From assembly GCA_959019775.1 (NCBI GenBank), contig CAUEPS010000008.1, forward strand, positions 1-64,000: 64,000 nt of DNA. The letters run 5' to 3'. The position numbers and the translations under genes are program-made. How positions within the stretch are numbered: the stretch's first letter is position 1; every line of letters starts with the position of its first letter. The notes under the pieces were generated by a model. The model made no database searches. It was not told the origin of the DNA and was given only the letters and a program-made list of their open reading frames with translations. Below are positions 25,299-32,797 of the stretch, piece after piece. The stretch is from an uncultured Collinsella sp. (GTDB lineage Bacteria; Actinomycetota; Coriobacteriia; Coriobacteriales; Coriobacteriaceae).

Positions 25299-26989
25299 TC
25301 GTACCCGTTAAGTTTACCTACGCCTCGCGCGACCTGTGGTTCGACCCACAGGATCTGGATATCCTCGAGGCCGATTATGCCATCTGCTCCACCGAGCGCG
25401 GAACCGAGATCGGCCTGGTCACGGCCGACCCCTTCGAGGTGCCGCAAGACGAGATCGGTCAGCCGCTCAAGCCCGTGTTGCGCGTGGCGAGCGACATCGA
25501 CCTGCAGCTTGCCGACGACCTGGCCATCCAGGGCGATGAGGCCATGGTCGACTTCCGCCGCCTGGTCAAGGAGCTCGACCTCGAGATGAAGCCGGTCGGC
25601 GTCGAGTACCTGTTCGGCGGCGAGAAGGCTGTGTTCTACTTTGCCGCCGAGGAGCGCGTCGATTTCCGTCAGCTCGTCAAGGACCTGTCCTCGACGCTGC
25701 ACATTCGCGTCGACATGCGCCAGATCGGCGTGCGTGACGAGACCCGCCTGGTGGGTGGCTATGCCCAGTGCGGTCAGGAGCTCTGCTGCACGCGCTTTGG
25801 CGGACAGTTTGAGCCGGTTTCGATCCGCATGGCAAAAGAGCAGGACCTGCCGCTCAACTCGTCCAAAATTAGCGGCGTCTGCGGTCGCCTGATGTGCTGC
25901 CTGCGCTACGAGTTCGAGGCGTACAAGGACTTTAAGAGCCGCGCGCCCAAAAAGAAGACGCTTATCGATACGCCGCTTGGCAAGGCGCGCATCCAGGAAT
26001 ATGACACGCCGCGTGAGCAGCTGGTGTTGCGCCTGGAGAACGGCAAAGTCTTTAAGGTCAACCTGGCCGACATGACCTGCTCTGAGGGCTGCAAAAAGAA
26101 GGCCGCCGAGCAGGGCTGCAACTGCCGCCCCGACTGCGTGACGCGCGATGTGCTCGAGCGCATCGAGTCGCCCGAGATGCGCCTGGCGCTTATGGAGCTC
26201 GACCGCGAGAACGGCGTCGACGTGGGCGATGGCCTGTCGAGCGCCGACCGTCTGGCGGGGACGACGATGCCCAAGCGCCGCCGTCGCGATGCGGACGCCG
26301 ATACTCGTGCCGGTCAGAGCCAAGGCGAGGGTCGCGGCCGCGGTAAGGGTCGCGGCAAGGCCGAGGTACCCGAGGCTGAGGAGGCTGCCGTTGGACGTCG
26401 CCGCCGCAAGCGCTCGGGTTCGGTCGATGCCGGCGAGACCGCTCCCGCAGGCAAGAACTCCTCCCGCGAGCGCGAGGCTCAGCAGCCTCAGCAGCAAAAC
26501 CGCGGCGGTGGCATGAATCCCACGCGCCGTCGCCGTCGCCATTTGTCGAGCGAGGAACGCGAGGACGCCTTCCGCGCCGCAGCCGCTCGCGAAGCCGGTG
26601 CCGCCCCCAAGGGTGGTTCGGGTTCTGATACGCCTGCCGACAAGGGTGGCAAGCAGCGCAACGATGACGATCGCGCCCCGCGTCCGCGTCGTCGCCATTC
26701 CTCGGGCACGCAGCAAAAGCCCTCGGTGCCCTCCGTGGCCGATCAGGTCTCGGATGGCGAGGTCAAGGTCACGCGCCGTCGCCCCGGAGATGGCGGAGGG
26801 GCGGCCGCCAAGGCCGTGCGTGGCGCTGCTCGTGACGAACGCGAGCCGCGCGAAGATCGTGGTGGCGAGGGTTCGGCTGATCAGGGCCAGAAGCGCCGTC
26901 GCCGTCGTCGTTCCCGCAAGCCGCGTCAAGATGGTGGTGAGGGCTCGACCCAAAACTCGTCCGCACCGCAACCGCCCACCGGCGAATAG
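25289..26989 (+). CDS. ricT: RicT/YaaT-like PSP1-domain protein with long basic tail
   Basis: Residues 1-300 match the PSP1/YaaT family: FTYASRDLWFDP at the start and two cysteine clusters, YAQCGQELCCTRFG and VCGRLMCCLRYE, that hold iron-sulfur ligands in RicT. In Bacillus, RicT works with RicA and RicF to stimulate RNase Y processing and phosphorelay steps. Here it is fused to about 230 further residues that are disordered and rich in Arg, Gly and Lys (RRRRR-type runs), which likely bind RNA. The start overlaps holB by ten bases. Confidence 0.9.
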   Translation: MPLVVPVKFTYASRDLWFDPQDLDILEADYAICSTERGTEIGLVTADPFEVPQDEIGQPLKPVLRVASDIDLQLADDLAIQGDEAMVDFRRLVKELDLEMKPVGVEYLFGGEKAVFYFAAEERVDFRQLVKDLSSTLHIRVDMRQIGVRDETRLVGGYAQCGQELCCTRFGGQFEPVSIRMAKEQDLPLNSSKISGVCGRLMCCLRYEFEAYKDFKSRAPKKKTLIDTPLGKARIQEYDTPREQLVLRLENGKVFKVNLADMTCSEGCKKKAAEQGCNCRPDCVTRDVLERIESPEMRLALMELDRENGVDVGDGLSSADRLAGTTMPKRRRRDADADTRAGQSQGEGRGRGKGRGKAEVPEAEEAAVGRRRRKRSGSVDAGETAPAGKNSSREREAQQPQQQNRGGGMNPTRRRRRHLSSEEREDAFRAAAAREAGAAPKGGSGSDTPADKGGKQRNDDDRAPRPRRRHSSGTQQKPSVPSVADQVSDGEVKVTRRRPGDGGGAAAKAVRGAARDEREPREDRGGEGSADQGQKRRRRRRSRKPRQDGGEGSTQNSSAPQPPTGE

Positions 26990-27052
26990 CGCCCGCAAAC
27001 GGATTTAACCTTCCTGACCCCAAACGCGTCGGGGTACCATAGCACTGAATCA

Positions 27053-27088
27053 ACAACCCTCCCTGCGACCGAGCGTAGGGAGGGTTGT
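27053..27088 (+). promoter_or_regulatory. Hairpin that buries the comFC ribosome site
   Basis: ACAACCCTCCCT (27053-27064) is perfectly complementary to AGGGAGGGTTGT (27077-27088) with a 12-base loop. The right arm contains AGGGAGG, the only good Shine-Dalgarno site for the GTG at 27092. No T run follows, so blocking translation is more likely than termination. Confidence 0.6.
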
Positions 27089-27091
27089 GTC

Positions 27092-27898
27092 GTGAAGAGA
27101 CATTTGAATGTGTTGGGATGCCTGCAAGGTGCTGGCATCCTACCGTTTGCGGACGAATTGTTACCGTTTGCCGAGCAGGCGGCGCACGAGGCGCTTGAGG
27201 CGTTGTCGCCCACGCGATGTGCTGGCTGCGAGCGCGCCGGCGCGCTTATTTGCCAAGACTGCCTGGCCGCGCTTGCGCTCATTGACCCACGTTATAGCTG
27301 CACCCGATGCGGAGCCCCGTTTGGAGACTTGCTGTGCACCGAGTGCTCGGTCGAGGGTGCGTCTTCGGCGATGGCCGAAGCGCTCGACCGGTGCCTGGCA
27401 TGTGCCGTTTACACGCATCCGCTGCCGCGGATCATTAAAGCGTACAAAGACGCGGGCGAGCGACGTCTGGCGCCGTATCTGGCAGAGCTGCTATACGACA
27501 CCGCCTTGCATGCCCAGGTCGCGGCGCCCGAACGCTTAGGCGGTGTGTTGTCCGGCGCCGATGCAGTGGTGTTTGTGCCCGCGACGGCGGCGGCGTTTCG
27601 GCGGCGCGGCTTCGATCATATGGAAGCCATCGCGCGCCCATTTTGCGAGCTGTCGGGTGTTCCTCTGCTCGACGCCCTCGTTAAGTACGGCCATGGCGAC
27701 CAGCGTGAACTCGGTCGTGAAGAACGCCGTGAACGTGCCCGAGGCATGTACGAGACCGTTGAGGATGTGCGGGGCAAGCACCTGCTGCTTATCGACGACG
27801 TTATCACCACGGGTGCGACGATGGCAGCGGCTTCGGCGGAACTCAAACGCGCCGGTGCCGCGGCCGTTGATGGCCTCGCTATCGCACGCGTTTGGTAG
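27092..27898 (+). CDS. comFC: ComF-family phosphoribosyltransferase-like protein
   Basis: A 268-residue ComFC homologue, linked to DNA uptake in competent Gram-positives. An N-terminal zinc module (CAGC...CQDC, CTRCG...CTEC) precedes a phosphoribosyltransferase fold whose PRPP loop is LLLIDDVITTGAT near the C terminus. AYKDAGERRLA and FDHMEAIARPF are family motifs. The start is GTG 27092. No ComFA helicase gene is adjacent. Its ribosome site lies inside a strong hairpin. Confidence 0.88.
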   Translation: MKRHLNVLGCLQGAGILPFADELLPFAEQAAHEALEALSPTRCAGCERAGALICQDCLAALALIDPRYSCTRCGAPFGDLLCTECSVEGASSAMAEALDRCLACAVYTHPLPRIIKAYKDAGERRLAPYLAELLYDTALHAQVAAPERLGGVLSGADAVVFVPATAAAFRRRGFDHMEAIARPFCELSGVPLLDALVKYGHGDQRELGREERRERARGMYETVEDVRGKHLLLIDDVITTGATMAAASAELKRAGAAAVDGLAIARVW

Positions 27899-27909
27899 GG
27901 GTGATTCGT

Positions 27910-29019
27910 GTGGCGGTAACAATCAGGCAGTGCAACAGACCGACAAAAGAGCAGCTAGCGGCTTCCGTGATCCTGACGGGCGCCTCGGCGTTGCGCATGA
28001 TTCGAGCCGAGCGCCGGCAGATGGGCTACATCGGCTGGAAGGACCTCAATCCCGATGAAGAGCGCCGCGTGCTGTGTACGTCATCGCCTTCGACCGAGGA
28101 TATCTATCTTCCCGACCTGGTGCGAATTGGAGCCAAAAGCGGCGAGGTGCAAGAAGATCTGTGCTTGCTGGTGGGATCTGCGGCGCAGCGCCGCCGCATG
28201 CCTGGTGTGGGCTGGTCCGTGTGCTCCGGGTTGCCTGCCGGCTCGATTCTAGAGGTGGAACCGGGGGTGTACAGCCTATCTCCCGAGGCCCTTTGTGTTG
28301 CCGTCGCCCGCGAGGTCGGCTGTATCCAGGCGTTTGCCCTGGCCCAGGAACTGTGTTCCAAGATTTCACTAAGCGATCGCGGGAAGTATCTGCCTCCCTA
28401 TACCTCGCCTGTTGCGAATAGACTTGCAAAGGACAAGGACCAACCGGCAGACGTGGGCTACTTTGAAGTCGAGCCGGTGCTGACGCCCGATCGCCTGGCA
28501 GATTACCTTGCGGCATGCAAGGGGAGTGCGGCCAAACAACTGCTACGCCTGTGTCCCTACCTCTCAGAAAACCTGCGCTCACCCATGGAGTGCATCATGC
28601 TTGCCATGTTTTCGCTTCCGTTTTCCTATGGCGGATTTGCCTGCGGTCCCTTTAAGACCGACTACAAGATCGAGTTCGATGACCGCGCGCAGGCAATCTC
28701 GGGGATGCCGCATGCAGTTTGCGATGCGTATCAGGAAGCAGCCCGGTTTGACCTGGAATACAACGGCGAGCTGGGTCATTCCTCCCGGAGGGGACGTGTC
28801 CATGATGAAAAACGCAACACGGGCTTGATCACTATGGGAATCGAGGTTGCGACGGTCAACAACGAAATGCTCTGCGACATGGAAGCGATGGAAGCGCTCG
28901 CATGGCGCATTTACCAACGCATGGGTAAGCGATATCAGAATCGCGTAGAGGCGCGTCGAAAGAGGCAAGATGCTCTGCTGAATACGCTCCGAGCGTGCTT
29001 TGGGCTCAAGCCGGCGTAA
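27910..29019 (+). CDS. Hypothetical protein with a possible PD-(D/E)XK-like C terminus
   Basis: A 369-residue protein of unknown function. Its C-terminal third has FDLEYNGELGH, then HDEKRNTGLITMGIEVATV. The order D-x-E-x-N-G, H, D-x-x-R-x-x-x-L-x-x-x-G-x-x-V resembles DUF559/Vsr-like endonuclease folds. The rest (GWKDLNPDEERRVLC, SRKISLSDR-like segments) is unfamiliar. GTG 27910 has AGGGG eight bases ahead; the gene starts 11 bases after comFC and may be co-transcribed with it. The fold assignment is inference from a motif pattern only. Confidence 0.6.
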   Translation: MAVTIRQCNRPTKEQLAASVILTGASALRMIRAERRQMGYIGWKDLNPDEERRVLCTSSPSTEDIYLPDLVRIGAKSGEVQEDLCLLVGSAAQRRRMPGVGWSVCSGLPAGSILEVEPGVYSLSPEALCVAVAREVGCIQAFALAQELCSKISLSDRGKYLPPYTSPVANRLAKDKDQPADVGYFEVEPVLTPDRLADYLAACKGSAAKQLLRLCPYLSENLRSPMECIMLAMFSLPFSYGGFACGPFKTDYKIEFDDRAQAISGMPHAVCDAYQEAARFDLEYNGELGHSSRRGRVHDEKRNTGLITMGIEVATVNNEMLCDMEAMEALAWRIYQRMGKRYQNRVEARRKRQDALLNTLRACFGLKPA

Positions 29020-29054
29020 AACTATGGCTTTATAGGAGGGGTCTGTTTATATGC

Positions 29055-29276
29055 CCTGTGCAAAAAACGGCAAATATGAGTACTGTTACTAGATTAGTGG
29101 CAGTAAAAACAAAGAAACTTGGGCCGAATATTTGGATTCATTGAAGAGATAATAAACGAATGTGGAATATCTTGGCGCCAAGCAGGCTGTGCGGAACTCA
29201 AAAAGGGCTCGCGGGGCGGAAAAACGCTGCTACTAAATTGGTGACAGTACTCATATTTGCCGTTTTTTGCACACGG
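29055..29276. repeat. MITE-like element with inverted ends, copy 2
   Basis: The left end (29057-29103) and right end (29227-29275) are inverted copies of about 48 bases; a 29-base core containing GGCAAATATGAGTACTGT is identical. The inner 120 bases have no open reading frame. The right end resembles 14695-14752. It lies just after a protein-coding gene. Confidence 0.7.
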
Positions 29277-29291
29277 CGCCCTGAGACGGGT

Positions 29292-29323
29292 GCCCCGGAG
29301 CTCCCCGTAGGGGAGCTCCGGGC
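29292..29323. terminator. GC-rich hairpin
   Basis: CGGAGCTCCCC pairs with GGGGAGCTCCG around GTA, with GCCC/GGGC outside. It has no T run; its role as a terminator is uncertain. Confidence 0.4.
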
Positions 29324-29394
29324 TTCATGGGGGCACGAATGGTCCGCTCCGACCTGCAAAATCTGTGCTCACGGTGCGAATGACGCCCCTAACC

Positions 29395-29423
29395 TTAAAC
29401 TTTAGCTTGAACTTAGCTATAAT
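29395..29423 (+). promoter_or_regulatory. Near-consensus sigma-70 type promoter
   Basis: TTAAAC (29395-29400), a 17-base spacer, then TATAAT (29418-29423). This is the strongest promoter sequence in this part of the window and it points toward the solute-binding lipoprotein gene. Confidence 0.75.
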
Positions 29424-29429
29424 GCGCTA

Positions 29430-29753
29430 CGTTCCTGCCAGGCTGTGGTTGCGGACGGACGAAATGTCCATCCTAGTCCAAGACAGACGCGGTCAAAGGG
29501 ATCCACGTAAGCGACCGCGTGCGCGCGGCGCGATCATGGCGCGTCCTAGATGTAAGCCGCACCGTCCGTTCTACTTTCTTTGGGGCAATACCGCCTCGCG
29601 GGCGAGCGGGCCAGTCGTGAAGGTGGTTACGGCCTCCCGAGCAAACACCCCGGTGCGCAAGTGTGGGGTCAAATACCAGGTCAGCTGGTGGGAACACCCG
29701 TTATTCCGCGCAACGCACGGATTGTATACGACACAGAAGGCAGGGTAGTGGAC
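29430..29753 (+). other. Long leader of unknown function
   Basis: About 320 bases separate the promoter from the lipoprotein start. Several short complementary blocks occur (for example GGACGG near 29454 with CCGTCC near 29564, and GGAC with GTCC near 29460-29472). No known riboswitch, tRNA or small-RNA signature was recognised and no convincing open reading frame exists. Confidence 0.35.
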
Positions 29754-30764
29754 ATGGTGAGGGGCAGCTTGATGCACGCGGCTCGGTTAGGTGCTGGGAC
29801 CGCGGCGGTCATTGCCGTATTGGGCTTGAGCGGATGCGCGTTCAATCCACTGTCCACGTTCACGACACCCACGATTGACCAGATCGAGCGCGAGACCGTT
29901 ACCCCTACGGTGTCGGACGATGCCCTGGTCACTCCCGGCACCCTGACGGTTGCCCTCGATACCTCCGATGCCCCGCAGGCCATGCAGGGCGCCGATGGTA
30001 ACCTCACGGGCTACGCGGTCGATGCTGCCCGCGCCCTTGCAAGCCGTATGGGCCTTAAGGTTGCCTTCGTCGATGCGTCTTCTGCCGATTCCGCGCTTGG
30101 CGACAAAAAGGCCGACATCTTCATTGGCGACATCAATTCCACTGATGGTGACATAAGCACGCTTGGTACTTGCCTGTACGACGCTGCGGCAGTGTTCGGA
30201 AAGACGAGCGACGGCGAGTCGCTGAGCGTTTCCGCCGAAACGCTTAACGCCGCTACCCTGGGCGTTCAGACCTCTTCGGCCTCGCAGGAAGCGCTCGCCA
30301 AGCAGAGCATCACGGCCAACCAAAAGACCTTCTCCAACATCAACGAGTGCTTTGAGGCGCTCGAGTCCGGCGAGATCGACTACGTGATTTGCGATTCCAC
30401 GGCCGGCGGCTACCTTGCGCGCCTGATGAGCCAGATCTCTTACGTCGGCGCGCTCGAGACACCCTCGACGCTTGACGTCGCGGGCCTCGCGGCCAACGAT
30501 GAGCTATGCCGTGCCGTGAGCGATGCCCTCGACGGTATCACGGTCGATGGCACGCTCGAGGCGGTCCACTCCGTCTGGTACGGCGCGATGCCCTATGATC
30601 TCACCACCAAGACGGTCTCGGGCGCCGACGTGCAGTCGTCCGACGCCGGATCCAGCGAGTCTGCATCCTCCGATTCGAGCAGCGAGGGTGCAACCTCCGA
30701 GGATAAGTCGTCCGGCCAGGAGGGCACTATCACCGACGACGACATTAACAAGCTCAATAGCTAG
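29754..30764 (+). CDS. Family 3 solute-binding lipoprotein
   Basis: A 336-residue lipoprotein with a signal peptide ending in the lipobox LSGC (mature Cys at about residue 25). The body has the type II periplasmic fold of amino-acid-binding family 3 proteins: PGTLTVALDTSDAP at the start, GYAVDAARALASRMGLKVAFV, and YVICDSTAGGYLA. The end is a Ser/Asp-rich low-complexity tail. No ABC permease or ATPase genes are adjacent, so it may serve a distant transporter or a sensory role. ATG 29754 was chosen because the signal peptide begins there. Confidence 0.85.
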   Translation: MVRGSLMHAARLGAGTAAVIAVLGLSGCAFNPLSTFTTPTIDQIERETVTPTVSDDALVTPGTLTVALDTSDAPQAMQGADGNLTGYAVDAARALASRMGLKVAFVDASSADSALGDKKADIFIGDINSTDGDISTLGTCLYDAAAVFGKTSDGESLSVSAETLNAATLGVQTSSASQEALAKQSITANQKTFSNINECFEALESGEIDYVICDSTAGGYLARLMSQISYVGALETPSTLDVAGLAANDELCRAVSDALDGITVDGTLEAVHSVWYGAMPYDLTTKTVSGADVQSSDAGSSESASSDSSSEGATSEDKSSGQEGTITDDDINKLNS

Positions 30765-30830
30765 TTATTGCTAGGGGTGGTGTCTCCTATGCGCTAGGAG
30801 AGACGCCTCTTCTCGGTTTCAACACGCATT

Positions 30831-30864
30831 GCCGGGCTTTCCCAACAGGGGAGCCCGGCTTTTT
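30831..30864 (+). terminator. Intrinsic terminator after the lipoprotein gene
   Basis: GCCGGGCT (30831-30838) pairs with AGCCCGGC (30852-30859), followed by TTTTT. A further small hairpin, TCTCCT/AGGAGA, lies just upstream. Confidence 0.88.
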
Positions 30865-31081
30865 CGTTTCCATAAAACCAGCAGGTCAAAGACGTTTTTT
30901 AGGTGCAAAACTTAAGTCGCCGTCGCCCTCCCATAGCGCACTTTGCCACAGAAAAGTGCGAGACTTCGGTATGCGGTATCAAGCAATCGTTATTCGGGTC
31001 TTTGGGAATCCGCGTGATTAAATGCACGGCAATGGGTACATAGCCAGTACAGTAAGTCCCCGAGGCAGATTGGAGCCACGT

Positions 31082-31666
31082 ATGGATATCAAGGTTTCTG
31101 GACGCAAGACGACGGTAACCGATGCTCTGCGTGCGCATGTGGATGAGAAGATCGGCGAGGCGCTCAAGGTTTTCGATATCGAGCCCATGACGGTCGACGT
31201 CGTACTTCGCTATGAGAAGAACCCCTCGAACCCCAACCCGGCAATCGTCGAGGTTACGGTTCGCGCTCGCGGTTCGGTGATTCGCGTTGCCGAGCACGGT
31301 GCAGATATGTACGCCGCCATCGACCTCTCCGCCGATAAGGTCACCCGCCAGCTGCGCAAGTTCAAGACCAAGGTCGTGGACAACCGCCAGGGCGGTGCCA
31401 GCGCAGCGGATGTCGCACCGGTCGAGCGCGTCGAGGATCTGGCCGACCTGCTGCTGCCCGAGGAGGAGGACGACCTGCTCGTCCGTGAGAAGGTCATTGA
31501 TGTCACCCCGATGACTGAGGAGCAGGCGCTGGTGCAGACCGATCTGCTCGGCCACGACTTCTACGTGTTCGAGAACGCGACGACTGGCCTCATCAATGTG
31601 GTGTATCACCGTAAGAATGGTGGATATGGCATCATCAAGCCCCGCATCGAAACACTTGACGAGTAA
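31082..31666 (+). CDS. hpf: Ribosome hibernation promoting factor, long form
   Basis: A 194-residue HPF. The N-terminal ribosome-binding domain (MDIKVSGRKTTVTDALRAHV, about residues 1-105) blocks the decoding site in stationary phase. The C-terminal domain (FYVFENATTGLINVVYHRKNGGYGIIKP) dimerises two 30S subunits to make 100S ribosomes. The acidic linker LLPEEEDDLL joins them. ATG 31082 has TGGAG eight bases ahead; an upstream in-frame extension is not supported. Confidence 0.95.
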   Translation: MDIKVSGRKTTVTDALRAHVDEKIGEALKVFDIEPMTVDVVLRYEKNPSNPNPAIVEVTVRARGSVIRVAEHGADMYAAIDLSADKVTRQLRKFKTKVVDNRQGGASAADVAPVERVEDLADLLLPEEEDDLLVREKVIDVTPMTEEQALVQTDLLGHDFYVFENATTGLINVVYHRKNGGYGIIKPRIETLDE

Positions 31667-31695
31667 AATACGTTAACTTGCATGAGTTAACGGTT

Positions 31696-31727
31696 GGCGG
31701 CCATCCCATGCGGGTGGCCGCCTTTTT
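31696..31727 (+). terminator. Intrinsic terminator of hpf
   Basis: GGCGGCCATCCC pairs with GGGTGGCCGCC around ATGC, followed by TTTTT. Confidence 0.9.
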
Positions 31728-31745
31728 ACGTAAGGAGTCGCTTTG

Positions 31746-32699
31746 ATGGACAAGGCCGCATCCGCCGGTCATTCGGACCGTTGCCGCATCGTCGTCGATA
31801 CTTGCTGCGACTTTAGCCCCGAGGTCGCCGCGAACCTCGATGTCGATATCCTGGGTTTCCCCTTCATTATCGATGGCGAGGAGCGCACGGATGACATCTG
31901 GTCGAGCATCACACCCAAGGAGTTCTACGACCGCATGCGCGCCGGCGCTCGCGTGTCTACCTCCGCCGTGTCGCTCGGTCGCTATATCGAGTTCTTTACC
32001 GAGTGCGCCAAAGAGGGCACGCCCACGGTCTACCTGTGCTTTACCTCGGCGCTGTCGTCGAGCTACAACTCCGCGTGCCAGGCGGCAGATGCCGTGCGCG
32101 CCGAGTATCCCAACTTTGAGCTCTACGTGGTCGACAACGCTCTGCCCTGCGCGACCGGTGCGCTCTTGGCGCTCGAGGCCGTGCGCCAGCGCTCAGCGGG
32201 ACTGACCGCCAAGCAGCTGGTCGATTGGGCAAACGAGGCAAAGACCTACGTCCACGGCTACTTTACGCTCGAGAGCTTTGACGCGCTGGCTGCCGGCGGC
32301 CGCATTCCGCCCGCGGCGGCACAGCTCACGGCAAAGCTCGACGTCAAGCCCGAGCTCTCCTACGACCTTGCCGGCTCGCTGTCGCTGATCGGCGTCAACC
32401 GCGGCCGCAAGAAGGCGCTCAAGTCCATCCTCAAGTCGTTCCGCGAGAACTACGTGCCCGACCGCACCATGCCCATCGCCATCATGACGGCCGATGCCGA
32501 GAAGGACGGTGATTGGCTCGAGGCCGCCATCCGCAAGGAGGAAGGCTGCGCCGACGTCACCATCATCCGTAGTTCCGTCGGTCCCACCATCGGCTCGCAT
32601 GTGGGCCCCGGCATGGTGGCTTGCGCGTTTTGGGGCAAGAACCGCGCCGAGAAAGCCTCGCTTTCCGACCGCATCGCACGCCGTGTGCGCGGTGAGTAG
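31746..32699 (+). CDS. DegV-family fatty-acid-binding protein
   Basis: A 317-residue DegV/FakB-type protein that binds a fatty acid and, in better-studied relatives, presents it to a FakA kinase for phosphorylation. Family landmarks are IVVDTCCDFSPEVAANL, the TSA motif VSTSAVSLG, CFTSALSSSYNSA, AAGGRI and the C-terminal SVGPTIGSHVGPGM. ATG 31746 follows AAGGAG by nine bases; a TTG directly before it is also possible. No fakA gene is nearby. Confidence 0.92.
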   Translation: MDKAASAGHSDRCRIVVDTCCDFSPEVAANLDVDILGFPFIIDGEERTDDIWSSITPKEFYDRMRAGARVSTSAVSLGRYIEFFTECAKEGTPTVYLCFTSALSSSYNSACQAADAVRAEYPNFELYVVDNALPCATGALLALEAVRQRSAGLTAKQLVDWANEAKTYVHGYFTLESFDALAAGGRIPPAAAQLTAKLDVKPELSYDLAGSLSLIGVNRGRKKALKSILKSFRENYVPDRTMPIAIMTADAEKDGDWLEAAIRKEEGCADVTIIRSSVGPTIGSHVGPGMVACAFWGKNRAEKASLSDRIARRVRGE

Positions 32700-32797
32700 A
32701 CAGGCGCTGCGGCTGCAAGTGCCCTCAAGTCACGGCCGAAACGCTGGCACCGAGTATTTAACCTGGTAACAACACCCAACCCAAAAGGAAAGGTTTC

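Noticed and set aside
25295..26998. 567-codon open frame antisense to ricT
   Set aside because: Nearly coextensive with ricT, no motif, and generated by the Arg-rich repeats on the other strand.
29594..29680. tRNA-like stretch with GGGGTCAAATACC
   Set aside because: Only a T-arm-like string is seen; no acceptor stem, D arm or anticodon stem can be paired.
29365..29748. 127-codon open frame in the leader of the lipoprotein gene
   Set aside because: It starts upstream of the strong promoter, has no ribosome site and shows no protein-like pattern.
30831..30864. Hairpin as a possible riboswitch for hpf
   Set aside because: Stem followed by five T directly after the lipoprotein gene is explained as its terminator.
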